From assembly GCA_902623075.1 (NCBI GenBank), contig CACNSD010000004.1, forward strand, positions 1 through 64,000: a stretch of 64,000 nucleotides of DNA, read 5' to 3'. The notes under the pieces are model-generated. The model was not told the DNA's origin. It did no database searches and worked only from the letters and a program-made list of their open reading frames with translations. Numbering within the stretch: the stretch's first letter is position 1; each line of letters begins with the position of its first letter. This document shows, in pieces, positions 48,102 through 56,453 of this stretch. Source of the stretch: an uncultured Pelagibacteraceae bacterium (GTDB taxonomy: Bacteria > Pseudomonadota > Alphaproteobacteria > Pelagibacterales > Pelagibacteraceae). Both the position numbers and the translations under genes were made by a program.

Positions 48102-48590
48102 ATGCCATCTAAAAATAATATTAAGCAGAGAAGCCAGTCCATTCAAGGGCTAAGATCTTTTAAAGACACTTTGCCAAAAAATGTTAAAAAAATTATTAAT
48201 AAAAAAGGTCAAATTTATTCAGAAACTCTCAGTAACTGGAAATACATAGTAGGAGTTGAACTTTTTAACGTCTGTTACCCAAAAACATTCAAAAACTCAA
48301 ATAGATTCGGTGTCAGCACTCTTGTAGTAATGGTTAAAAGAGGACACGAGGTAGACATGGAGTATTCTAAGAAAGATATTATCAATAATATGAACAATTA
48401 TTTTGGATATTCTGTCGTTGAAAAAATAAAATTAGTAACTTTTGACGATCACCAGAAAATATCTTTAGAAAATGAGAAAAATACTAAAAATGTGTCAATA
48501 AATAAATATAAAAAAAGGCTTAATGATGTTAAGAACGACAAAATTAAAAAATCATTAATAGAACTAACAAAAGTTTTTAGAAAAAAATGA
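48102..48590 (+). CDS. DUF721 / DciA-like protein
   Basis: A 162-residue basic protein of the DUF721 type: Trp-Lys-Tyr-Ile-Val-Gly near residue 46, then alternating hydrophobic strands (Thr-Leu-Val-Val-Met-Val) and a short helix before Val-Glu-Lys-Ile-Lys. DUF721 includes DciA, which loads the replicative helicase DnaB. The C-terminal 50 residues are Lys-rich. Its ATG abuts the mutY start (CATATG), and its stop overlaps the dsbA-like start (ATGA). The order mutY-DUF721-dsbA-smc is familiar in alphaproteobacteria. Confidence 0.75.
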   Translation: MPSKNNIKQRSQSIQGLRSFKDTLPKNVKKIINKKGQIYSETLSNWKYIVGVELFNVCYPKTFKNSNRFGVSTLVVMVKRGHEVDMEYSKKDIINNMNNYFGYSVVEKIKLVTFDDHQKISLENEKNTKNVSINKYKKRLNDVKNDKIKKSLIELTKVFRKK

Positions 48591-49165
48591 AAAAAATTTT
48601 TTTTATATTTCTTATTTTTATTTGTGCTTCTTCAAGTGCCTATTCTAAAGAAATTAAAAGAATAATTGTTGGAAATATAGATGCCAAAATTTCGATAATT
48701 GCCTTTGAGTCAATGACTTGCAGTCATTGTGCAGATTTTCATAAAAAAGTGTTTCCTAAACTTAAAGAGGAATATCTTGATACGGGACTCGCAAAAATCG
48801 AATTTAGACATTTCCCATTAGATTTAGCAGCACTTAATGCATCAAAAGTTTCTCAATGTAAAAATGACGGAAATTCAGATATCTTGGAAAGCTTATACGC
48901 TAATCAACAAAAATGGGTCAAAGGAAGTTCAATACAAGAGGCAAATAAAAATCTTCAAAAATTTTTAAAAAGTGAGGGATTTAGTATTGATTTTGAAAGT
49001 TGTATAAATAATCAGGAAATTGAGGATTTTGTGTTAAACGATCGAATCGATGGAGCAAAAAACTTCAAAGTGAACGCAACTCCTACGATAATTATCAATA
49101 AAGAAAAATTTGAAGAAACTCTAAATTATAAAAATTTAAAAAAAGCGCTAGAAAAACTGATATAA
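48587..49165 (+). CDS. DsbA-family thiol-disulfide protein
   Basis: A 192-residue periplasmic protein with a signal peptide (about 1-20). The redox pair is Cys45-Ser-His-Cys48 in a thioredoxin fold, and the cis-Pro loop is Asn-Ala-Thr-Pro-Thr-Ile-Ile. Likely oxidises or isomerises disulfides in exported proteins; no DsbB partner is in the window. smc follows after 8 bases. Confidence 0.9.
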   Translation: MKKIFFIFLIFICASSSAYSKEIKRIIVGNIDAKISIIAFESMTCSHCADFHKKVFPKLKEEYLDTGLAKIEFRHFPLDLAALNASKVSQCKNDGNSDILESLYANQQKWVKGSSIQEANKNLQKFLKSEGFSIDFESCINNQEIEDFVLNDRIDGAKNFKVNATPTIIINKEKFEETLNYKNLKKALEKLI

Positions 49166-49173
49166 GTTAGTGC

Positions 49174-51747
49174 ATGGAGTTTAAAAAAATCCAATTAAAC
49201 GGATTTAAATCTTTTGCTGAAAAAACCAACTTCTTAATTGAAGATGGTCTTACTGGTATTGTGGGTCCTAACGGCTGTGGAAAATCTAACATTGTAGAGT
49301 CTTTAAGATGGGTAATGGGAGAGACTTCGGCAAAAAGTATGCGTGGATCTGGTATGGAGGATGTTATATTTTCAGGAACATCTAATAAAGCATCAAAAAA
49401 TATTGCAGAAGTATCAATCGAAGTTGAAAACAAAGATAAAGAAGGTCCTATCCAATACCGTGAAACTGAACAAATACAAGTCAGAAGAAAAATAGAAAAA
49501 GATAAAGGATCTAAATTTTACATTAATGATAAAGAAGTAAGAGCAAGAGATGCGCAAATGTTTTTTGCAGATCTTTCAACTGGTGCACACTCTCCATCTA
49601 TGATTAGCCAAGGAAGAATAGGCGCATTGGTAACTGCGAAACCAACAGATAGACGGGCTATTTTAGAAGAAGCTGCAGGAATATCTGGTTTACATGTTAG
49701 AAGACATGAGGCTGAATTAAGATTAGGTGCGGCTGAGAATAATTTAAAAAGAGCAGATGAACTAAGAAGACAGCAAGAAAAACAGTTGGCAAATCTTCAA
49801 AAGCAAGCTGAAGAGGCAACAAAGTACAAACTAATTTCAGATCAAATTAAAAAAATTGAAGCAGGTTTGTATTATTTAAAATTATTAGAAATAGACAAAG
49901 AAATTAGAATAGAAAATGAAATTAATACTGAGGCCGAAGGAGAAGTAGAAGGATTTAATAATAAAATATCTGAATTAGAAAATTCAATTAAAACTTTTAC
50001 AGATAAAGTAAATCCATTGAGAGAAAAAAATATAGAAAATTTATCAAGGATACAAAGACTTAATCTAGAACTTCAAAGTTTAGATGAAGAAAATACAAGA
50101 ATTCAAGATGAGATAGAAAGCATCAAAAAATCAATTCAAACACTTGATGATGATATCACGAGAGAAAAAGGAATTATTATAGACGCTAACTCAAACGAAA
50201 AAAGATTGAAGGAAGAAAAAACTGAATTAATTGAGACAGATTCGAAGTATTTTGAAACAGAAAAATTATCAAATGAAGAATTAGAAAGTGCAAAAAATAA
50301 ACTTAAAGAAGAACAAAAAGCTATTGATGAAGTTGTAAACAGTTTAGCAGATGAAACTGTAAATATAAGTGTTGGTCCAATAAGAAACGTAAAAAATACA
50401 ATATCCAAGGTAAAAGAATTAATAGATAGTAATGAAATAAATCAAGCAGTAACACTTCTAGATAGATGCAACATGGAGCTAGATAGTTTTTTAAATGATT
50501 TAAAAAATGAGAGATCTAGAGGCGAGTTATTAGGAGTAAGTGAAAAATCAGAAAATATAAAATTACTCCAAGAAAAATATGCTGATGCATATAGTAAAAA
50601 CCAATCAATTAAAAATGAGTCTATAAAAAGAAATGAAAGAATTAAAACCATTGAAACAGAAATTGAAAGTTGGATAAATTTATTAACCAACTCAGAAAAA
50701 ATGGTTAGTGAATTAACACAAAGAAAAGAAAAATTATCAAAACAATTAAGTGATTTAGAAAACCAGCCTAGAGCGCAGGCAGAAAGAAAAGGTCAAATTT
50801 CAGAAAATTTAAGAATTTCAGATAAAGAAAAAATTGATAATGAAGCGATTATAGATGAAACAGATCAAAAAATTGAAATGTTAAGAACACAATTAAATGA
50901 GATACAAGAACAGTCAATTCAAATTAGAGAAAGAAAAGCAAGCTCAGGAGCTACAATTGAAGGTCTGCAAAAAAGAAAAAATGATCTCCTTGATAGAATT
51001 AGTTCTGAGCTAAATTTGAATGAAGATAATATTTTAGACAATTCAAATTTAAACGGAGTAGAAGAACTTCCAAATCCAGTTGATCAAGAAGATGCTTTGG
51101 ACAAGAAAAAACAAGAAAGAGAAAAATTAGGATCTGTAAATTTAAAAGCAGATGAAGAAACAAGTAAATATGAAGAAGAGATAAAAAAAATGGAACAGGA
51201 TCGTGCTGACCTTGTTACTGCTATTGTGAAACTGAAAGATAGCATCAATGAACTTAATCAAAAAGGAAGGGAAAGATTGACTGAAGCTTTTGAAAAAGTT
51301 AATAGAAAATTTAATGAAGTTTATACAAAACTTTTCAATGGTGGAAGTGCCAAATTAGAATTGGTTGACTCTGATGATCCACTTGAAGCAGGTTTAGAAA
51401 TGTTAGTTAGTCCCCCAGGAAAAAGACTTCAATCTATAACTTTGTTATCTGGGGGGGAACAAGCACTGACTGCCCTCTCATTAATCTTTGCAGTATTTTT
51501 AACAAACCCTTCACCTATATGTGTTTTAGATGAGGTTGATGCACCACTTGACGATGCTAACGTAACAAGATTTTGTAGTCTACTTGAGGAACTAATAAAA
51601 ATAACCAATACCAAATTCATAATTGTAACTCATCATGCTTTAACTATGTCAAAAATGAACAGACTATATGGGGTCACTATGCCTCAAAAAGGAATTAGTC
51701 AACTTGTAGCTGTTGATTTACAAAAAGCAGAAAGTATGGTTGCTTAA
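49174..51747 (+). CDS. smc: Chromosome-partition ATPase SMC, short form
   Basis: SMC/condensin ATPase. Walker A Gly31-Pro-Asn-Gly-Cys-Gly-Lys-Ser-Asn39, the signature Leu758-Ser-Gly-Gly-Glu762, and Walker B Val-Leu-Asp-Glu-Val-Asp-Ala near 785. Between about 165 and 690 it is nearly all coiled coil. At 857 residues it is about 300 shorter than most bacterial SMC proteins, and I cannot find the Gly-rich hinge domain that normally splits the coils; the non-coil stretch near 375-425 is short. Both ATPase heads look complete, so this is not a broken gene. It follows dsbA and precedes atpI. Confidence 0.93.
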   Translation: MEFKKIQLNGFKSFAEKTNFLIEDGLTGIVGPNGCGKSNIVESLRWVMGETSAKSMRGSGMEDVIFSGTSNKASKNIAEVSIEVENKDKEGPIQYRETEQIQVRRKIEKDKGSKFYINDKEVRARDAQMFFADLSTGAHSPSMISQGRIGALVTAKPTDRRAILEEAAGISGLHVRRHEAELRLGAAENNLKRADELRRQQEKQLANLQKQAEEATKYKLISDQIKKIEAGLYYLKLLEIDKEIRIENEINTEAEGEVEGFNNKISELENSIKTFTDKVNPLREKNIENLSRIQRLNLELQSLDEENTRIQDEIESIKKSIQTLDDDITREKGIIIDANSNEKRLKEEKTELIETDSKYFETEKLSNEELESAKNKLKEEQKAIDEVVNSLADETVNISVGPIRNVKNTISKVKELIDSNEINQAVTLLDRCNMELDSFLNDLKNERSRGELLGVSEKSENIKLLQEKYADAYSKNQSIKNESIKRNERIKTIETEIESWINLLTNSEKMVSELTQRKEKLSKQLSDLENQPRAQAERKGQISENLRISDKEKIDNEAIIDETDQKIEMLRTQLNEIQEQSIQIRERKASSGATIEGLQKRKNDLLDRISSELNLNEDNILDNSNLNGVEELPNPVDQEDALDKKKQEREKLGSVNLKADEETSKYEEEIKKMEQDRADLVTAIVKLKDSINELNQKGRERLTEAFEKVNRKFNEVYTKLFNGGSAKLELVDSDDPLEAGLEMLVSPPGKRLQSITLLSGGEQALTALSLIFAVFLTNPSPICVLDEVDAPLDDANVTRFCSLLEELIKITNTKFIIVTHHALTMSKMNRLYGVTMPQKGISQLVAVDLQKAESMVA

Positions 51748-51756
51748 ACCAAATAA

Positions 51757-52032
51757 ATGCCAAAAGACCCTTTCAAAACTCGCTTAGAGATTGCAAAAAA
51801 TAAGATTTCAAAGAAAAATCTCTACAATAAGAAGAATGACCCCTCGCCTATAGGCACTGCATTCAAATTGAGCACAGAACTAGTCTCTGCAGTGGCCGTG
51901 GGTACAATTATTGGGTTTATTTTTGACAAGACCTTTGGTACTAAACCCTGGTTTATATTAATATTTTTTTTTGTGGGAGTAGTTGCTGGAATAACAAATG
52001 TGATTAGATCTGCAAAAAAAATGCAAAAATAA
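51757..52032 (+). CDS. atpI: ATP synthase assembly protein AtpI/AtpZ family
   Basis: A 91-residue membrane protein with a charged N-terminus and two helices (about 40-58 and 66-83) joined by Phe-Asp-Lys-x-Phe-Gly-Thr-Lys-Pro-Trp, typical of the AtpI/AtpZ family that helps assemble the c-ring. It heads the Fo gene set, 8 bases before atpB. Confidence 0.85.
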   Translation: MPKDPFKTRLEIAKNKISKKNLYNKKNDPSPIGTAFKLSTELVSAVAVGTIIGFIFDKTFGTKPWFILIFFFVGVVAGITNVIRSAKKMQK

Positions 52033-52040
52033 TAAGTACT

Positions 52041-52775
52041 ATGGCAGCAAATCCTATGTCCCAATTCAACGTTTATAGAATTGGACCAGAAATTAAAGTT
52101 GGAGCATTCGATATATCTTTTACGAACGCAAGTTTGTTTATGATTTTAAGTACTGTATCTATTTTGTTAATCTTTAATTTAGGATCAAAAAAAAATTCAG
52201 TACTACCAAACAAAATTCAGTTATTAGCAGAACTTAGCTATACCTTTGTATCCAAAATGATTAGCGATACAGCTGGATCAAAAGCTAAACCATACTTTGC
52301 ATTTATATTTTCTCTATTCATGTTTGTATTATTTTGCAACATGTTTGGAATGATACCTTATACTTTCACCGTAACTAGTCATATAATTGTAACATTTGTA
52401 CTTGCAGCATTTATATTTATTGGGGTGACTGTAATTGGCTTTATTAAGCATGGATTTGGATATTTAAAATTATTTGTCCCAAGTGGAGTACCTGCAGTTT
52501 TACTCCCATTGATTGTTGTTATAGAAATTATTTCTTATTTGAGTAGACCGATAAGTTTATCAGTTAGATTGTTCGCTAATATGATGGCTGGTCATACAAT
52601 GATGAAAGTTTTCGGAGGCTTTGTAATTAGTCTTGGAATAGTCGGTGGATGGCTTCCACTAAGTTTTTCGGTTGCTTTAACAGGTTTGGAGATCTTAGTT
52701 GCTTTTCTTCAAGCTTATGTTTTTGCAATCTTAACCTGCATCTATTTAAATGATGCATTAAATTTACACCATTAA
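52041..52775 (+). CDS. atpB: ATP synthase Fo subunit a
   Basis: Proton-channel subunit, 244 residues with about six membrane helices. The essential Arg is in Ser-Leu-Ser-Val-Arg-Leu-Phe-Ala-Asn-Met near 177, and the C-terminal helix has the Leu-Gln-Ala-Tyr-Val-Phe motif. Fo genes stand here without F1 genes, as in other alphaproteobacteria. Confidence 0.97.
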   Translation: MAANPMSQFNVYRIGPEIKVGAFDISFTNASLFMILSTVSILLIFNLGSKKNSVLPNKIQLLAELSYTFVSKMISDTAGSKAKPYFAFIFSLFMFVLFCNMFGMIPYTFTVTSHIIVTFVLAAFIFIGVTVIGFIKHGFGYLKLFVPSGVPAVLLPLIVVIEIISYLSRPISLSVRLFANMMAGHTMMKVFGGFVISLGIVGGWLPLSFSVALTGLEILVAFLQAYVFAILTCIYLNDALNLHH

Positions 52776-52780
52776 TAACA

Positions 52781-52787
52781 GAGGAGG
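52781..52787 (+). promoter_or_regulatory. Strong Shine-Dalgarno site of atpE
   Basis: GAGGAGG, 5 bases before the ATG at 52793. Most genes here have weak or no such site, so this marks high translation, in keeping with the 10-17 copies of subunit c per enzyme. Confidence 0.75.
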
Positions 52788-52792
52788 ATATA

Positions 52793-53020
52793 ATGGAATT
52801 AGAAGCAGCAAAAATGATCGGAGCAGGTTTAGCAGCAATTGCTTTAGCTGGAGCCGGTGTTGGTATCGGAATAATTTTTGGAAATTATTTGTCTGGTGCG
52901 ATGAGAAATCCATCTGCAGCGCAAAAACAATTTCCTAACTTGCTTTTAGGTTTCGCACTTGCAGAAGCCACAGGGTTATTTGGATTGGTAGTTGCGTTAA
53001 TCATTCTCTTTGCTTTTTAA
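52793..53020 (+). CDS. atpE: ATP synthase Fo subunit c
   Basis: A 75-residue hairpin of two membrane helices. Gly-rich helix 1 (Ala-Gly-Ala-Gly-Val-Gly-Ile-Gly), polar loop Arg-Asn-Pro, and the proton-carrying Glu in helix 2 (Ala-Leu-Ala-Glu-Ala-Thr-Gly-Leu). I see no extra sodium-binding Gln/Ser pattern, so a proton ring is likely. Confidence 0.97.
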   Translation: MELEAAKMIGAGLAAIALAGAGVGIGIIFGNYLSGAMRNPSAAQKQFPNLLLGFALAEATGLFGLVVALIILFAF

Positions 53021-53024
53021 ATTG

Positions 53025-53615
53025 ATGGTTAAAAAAATATATTTTCAGTCAATATTTTTTAGCTTCTTTTTTATCAAAGAATCTTTTGCTGCTGAAAGTG
53101 GAGGAATGCCTCAATTAAATCCAGAGTTTTGGATTTCTCAAATTTTTTGGCTAATACTTACTTTTGGTATTATGTATTTAGTTTTATCTAAATTAATACT
53201 ACCAAAAATTAGTGGTAACTTAGAGTCGAGAAAATCTCAAATATTAGAAAATATTGAGGCTGCTGAGAAACAGAGAGAAGATAGTGATGCAAAGCTAAAA
53301 GAATATGATGAAATTATATCTAAAAGCAAACTTGAGGCTAATAGTATTTTCAATCAATCCAGAGAAAAAGCGATAAAAGACATTAGTGCAAAAAGACAAA
53401 TTCTTGACAAGCAAATTGATAGTGAAATCGCTGAAGCTGAAAAAGAAATAGATTTATTGAGAAGAAGTGCGCCAAATAAAATAAATCAGATAGCCATTGA
53501 GACTTCATCTGAGTTATTACAAAAACTTATAGGTACAGAAGTAAATAATAGCAGTATATCTGCAATTGTTGAAGATCTATCTAAAAGAAATGGAGATAAA
53601 TACTATGGCAATTGA
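53025..53615 (+). CDS. atpF': ATP synthase Fo subunit b'
   Basis: Peripheral-stalk subunit of 196 residues: a hydrophobic N-terminus that may be a cleaved signal, Met-Pro-Gln-Leu-Asn-Pro-Glu-Phe-Trp, one membrane helix near 43-60 and a long charged coiled coil. I start at the ATG at 53025; a TTG frame from 53010 lies inside atpE. It overlaps the b gene by 11 bases. Paired b' and b subunits are typical of alphaproteobacteria. Confidence 0.92.
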   Translation: MVKKIYFQSIFFSFFFIKESFAAESGGMPQLNPEFWISQIFWLILTFGIMYLVLSKLILPKISGNLESRKSQILENIEAAEKQREDSDAKLKEYDEIISKSKLEANSIFNQSREKAIKDISAKRQILDKQIDSEIAEAEKEIDLLRRSAPNKINQIAIETSSELLQKLIGTEVNNSSISAIVEDLSKRNGDKYYGN

Positions 53616-54102
53616 TGCAACATTTTGGGTAGCCGTATCATTTATTATTTTTTTTGGAGTTTTAATTTATTTTAAGATCCCTCAAAAAGTTTCTGAAATT
53701 TTAGATAAAATGATATCCGACATTAAAAGTGAAATTGATGAAAGTGAAAAACTAAGGACTGAAGCAAAAACGCTGTTGGAAAACTCACAAAAAAAATTAG
53801 ATACAGCTCAGTCTGTTAGCAACGAAATTATTGAGAATGCCAAAAAAGATGCTGACAGATTGATAATTGAAATGAATGATAAGTTTCATAAATCATCAGA
53901 AATTAAAAAAAATTTAGCTGAAAATAAAATAAGTCAGATGAAAGAAACTGCTATAAAGGAAATTAAGGATGTATCTATAAAGATTGCTGTGGACTCGGTT
54001 AAAAAAATAATAACTACATCTGTGGACAAGTCAAAGTTAGACTCTGTGTTTCAAAAAAATTTAGATGAAACTAAAGAAGAGTTAAAAAAAATTAACTCAT
54101 AA
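53605..54102 (+). CDS. atpF: ATP synthase Fo subunit b
   Basis: Second stalk subunit, 165 residues: Met-Ala-Ile-Asp-Ala-Thr-Phe-Trp-Val-Ala, a membrane helix near 7-25, then coiled coil. The start at 53605 gives the typical N-terminus; the longer frame from 53566 lies within the b' gene. The retinal cluster follows after 39 bases. Confidence 0.93.
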   Translation: MAIDATFWVAVSFIIFFGVLIYFKIPQKVSEILDKMISDIKSEIDESEKLRTEAKTLLENSQKKLDTAQSVSNEIIENAKKDADRLIIEMNDKFHKSSEIKKNLAENKISQMKETAIKEIKDVSIKIAVDSVKKIITTSVDKSKLDSVFQKNLDETKEELKKINS

Positions 54103-54127
54103 TACACTTACAATTTTCTAAAAAAGC

Positions 54128-54133
54128 TATAAA
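54128..54133 (+). promoter_or_regulatory. Possible -10 box for the retinal cluster
   Basis: TATAAA, 8 bases before the crtI ATG in the 39-base gap after atpF. No good -35 box at the right distance; if used, crtI mRNA would be nearly leaderless. Read-through from the atp genes is an alternative. Confidence 0.25.
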
Positions 54134-54141
54134 TTAATATA

Positions 54142-55602
54142 ATGAACTCTATAGTCATCGGATCAGGATTTGGTGGAATTGCAGCAGCTCTAAGACTTAA
54201 GGTAAAAGGGCATAAAGTAAAATTAATTGAAAAACATCCAGACCTAGGCGGTAGAGCTAGAGTTTTTAAAAGAAATGGATTTATATATGATGCTGGACCA
54301 ACAGTAATTACCGCACCTTATTTAATTAATGAGTTGTTTGAGTTATTCAACAAAGATCCAAAAAATTATATAGAGCTAACCCCACTTAAAATTTGGTACC
54401 AATTTATTTTTGAGGATAAAACCAAATTTAACTATTCTGGCGACGAAAATGAAATGAAAGATCAAATTAAGAAGCTTAGCAATGAAGATGTAAATGGATA
54501 CGAAAAATTAGTTAATTTCACAAAAAAAATATTTGATAAAGGTTTTTCAGAACTCGCAGATGTACCATTTAACAAACCTTTTGTAATGATGCAGCAATTA
54601 CCTGCTCTTCTGAAACTTAAAAGCTATAAGTCAGTTTACTCATTAGTTTCATCTTTTATAAAAAATGAAAAGCTAAGAAGAATGCTTAGCATGCATCCTT
54701 TACTAGTTGGGGGAAATCCTTTTACTACTACTTCTATTTATGGATTAATTCTTTTTTTAGAAAAAAAATGGGGCATACATTATTCAATTGGAGGAACAGG
54801 AAATATAATTAAAGGTTTTGAAAAGTTAATGAATGAGGTCGGTATTGAAATAATAAAAAATAGTGAAGTAACAGAAATCATTACAAAGAATAATAAGATA
54901 AGTGGTGTAAAATTAAATAATGAACATCTAATTGATGCTGATAATGTTATTTGTAATGCAGATCCACCAGCATTTTATGAAAAAATGTTAAACAAAAGCA
55001 ACAGAAGTTCAATGTTGTTTAATTGGAAAAAAAATCGAATGGAATATTCAATGGGTTTATTTGTTTACTATTTTGGTACAAAAAAAGTTTATGAAAATGT
55101 TGAACACCATACAATAAAGTTTGGAGACAAGTATAAAGAACATCTTGATGATATATTTGATAAGAAAAAGTTAAATAATGATATCAGCTATTATCTTCAT
55201 AGACCCACAGCAACTGATAAAACAATGGCCCCAGAAGGAAATGATTGTTTTTATGTTTTGGTGCCTGTTCCTAACAATCAGTCAAAAATTAATTGGGAAA
55301 TTGAGGGTGAAAAAATGAAAAATCTTGTAATTAATAAAATGGAAAAGGATTTAATGCCAGATCTTAAGAACAATATAATTGAAGATTTTTTTCTTACACC
55401 TGACTATTTCGAAAAAGAATTAAATACAAAATTTGGATCAGGGTTTTCAATTCAACCTAAATTTACACAATCTGCATACTTCAGATTTCATAATAAATCT
55501 GAGGTATTTGATGGTTTGTACTTTGTTGGCGCAGGTACACATCCAGGTGCTGGGGTTCCCGGTGTTCTCTCATCTGCGAAAGTTTTAGATAAATTATTTT
55601 AA
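54142..55602 (+). CDS. crtI: Phytoene desaturase
   Basis: CrtI-type desaturase that turns phytoene into lycopene. 486 residues. N-terminal FAD motif Ile-Gly-Ser-Gly-Phe-Gly-Gly-Ile, Gly-Gly-Arg-Ala-Arg-Val-Phe near 31, and the C-terminal Phe-Val-Gly-Ala-Gly-Thr-His-Pro-Gly-Ala-Gly-Val-Pro-Gly signature. First of crtI-crtB-crtY-blh; its TAA overlaps the crtB ATG by one base. Confidence 0.96.
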   Translation: MNSIVIGSGFGGIAAALRLKVKGHKVKLIEKHPDLGGRARVFKRNGFIYDAGPTVITAPYLINELFELFNKDPKNYIELTPLKIWYQFIFEDKTKFNYSGDENEMKDQIKKLSNEDVNGYEKLVNFTKKIFDKGFSELADVPFNKPFVMMQQLPALLKLKSYKSVYSLVSSFIKNEKLRRMLSMHPLLVGGNPFTTTSIYGLILFLEKKWGIHYSIGGTGNIIKGFEKLMNEVGIEIIKNSEVTEIITKNNKISGVKLNNEHLIDADNVICNADPPAFYEKMLNKSNRSSMLFNWKKNRMEYSMGLFVYYFGTKKVYENVEHHTIKFGDKYKEHLDDIFDKKKLNNDISYYLHRPTATDKTMAPEGNDCFYVLVPVPNNQSKINWEIEGEKMKNLVINKMEKDLMPDLKNNIIEDFFLTPDYFEKELNTKFGSGFSIQPKFTQSAYFRFHNKSEVFDGLYFVGAGTHPGAGVPGVLSSAKVLDKLF

Positions 55603-56453
55603 TGTTATCTAAGAATTATTTAGCTGTTTACGCAAAATCATTTAACTGGGCGGGTTTTTTTTTACCAAAAAAAACCTATAAAAGATGCTCTATGCTTTAT
55701 GATTTTTGTAGAGTAGCAGATAATATTGCTGATGATGAAAATGAAATTGAAGTAAAAAAAAATAATTTCATTAAATTTAGAAATAACTTTATAAATAAAA
55801 ATTATGATGACCCAATAATTAAAAATATGTGGGATTTAATGAATGAATTCAATATTTCAAGAAAAATTGTAGATGATTTACTTGAAGGTATTAATTCTGA
55901 TATCAAAGAAGTCGTTAAACTAAATTCAAAAAAAGAAGTATTAATATATTCCTATAGAGTGGCTGGTACTGTTGGGTTGATGATGGCTAAAATATTACAT
56001 GTAAGTAAAAGAACATCTTTAAAATCTGCTATTGATCTGGGAATTGCAATGCAACTAACGAATATTTCTCGAGATGTTGTCGAGGATAAAAAAAATAATA
56101 GATCATATATAAATGAAAGTTTTGAAGATATAGAGACTACAATCAAACTTTCAGAGAAATTTTATGATAACTCTTTCTACTCAATAAAAGAAATACCAAT
56201 TACATTCAGATTTTCTATTCTAGTTGCAAGAAGAATTTATAGAAAAATAGGATATAATATTCTAAATAAAAAAAACTTAGAGAATTATAAAAAATCAGGG
56301 AAAATTTATGTTTCAAAAATAGAGAAAATAATTGAAACTTTTTTTTCTGTTTTTGATTTAATTAAATTATCACTTATAAGTAAGAACGATAATAACATTG
56401 AACATGATCATGATTTGATTAATGAAGAAATAAATTTAGATGAAAGAATTTGA
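55602..56453 (+). CDS. crtB: Phytoene synthase
   Basis: Joins two geranylgeranyl diphosphates into phytoene. 283 residues. First acidic motif in Tyr-Asp-Phe-Cys-Arg-Val-Ala-Asp-Asn-Ile-Ala-Asp-Asp near 31-43 and second in Asn-Ile-Ser-Arg-Asp-Val-Val-Glu-Asp near 152-160, both for Mg-diphosphate binding. Overlaps crtY by 14 bases. Confidence 0.95.
   Translation: MLSKNYLAVYAKSFNWAGFFLPKKTYKRCSMLYDFCRVADNIADDENEIEVKKNNFIKFRNNFINKNYDDPIIKNMWDLMNEFNISRKIVDDLLEGINSDIKEVVKLNSKKEVLIYSYRVAGTVGLMMAKILHVSKRTSLKSAIDLGIAMQLTNISRDVVEDKKNNRSYINESFEDIETTIKLSEKFYDNSFYSIKEIPITFRFSILVARRIYRKIGYNILNKKNLENYKKSGKIYVSKIEKIIETFFSVFDLIKLSLISKNDNNIEHDHDLINEEINLDERI

Noticed and set aside
49167-49433. Open frame of 88 codons on the minus strand
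   Set aside because: Antisense to the SMC ATP-binding head, which is clearly the real gene.
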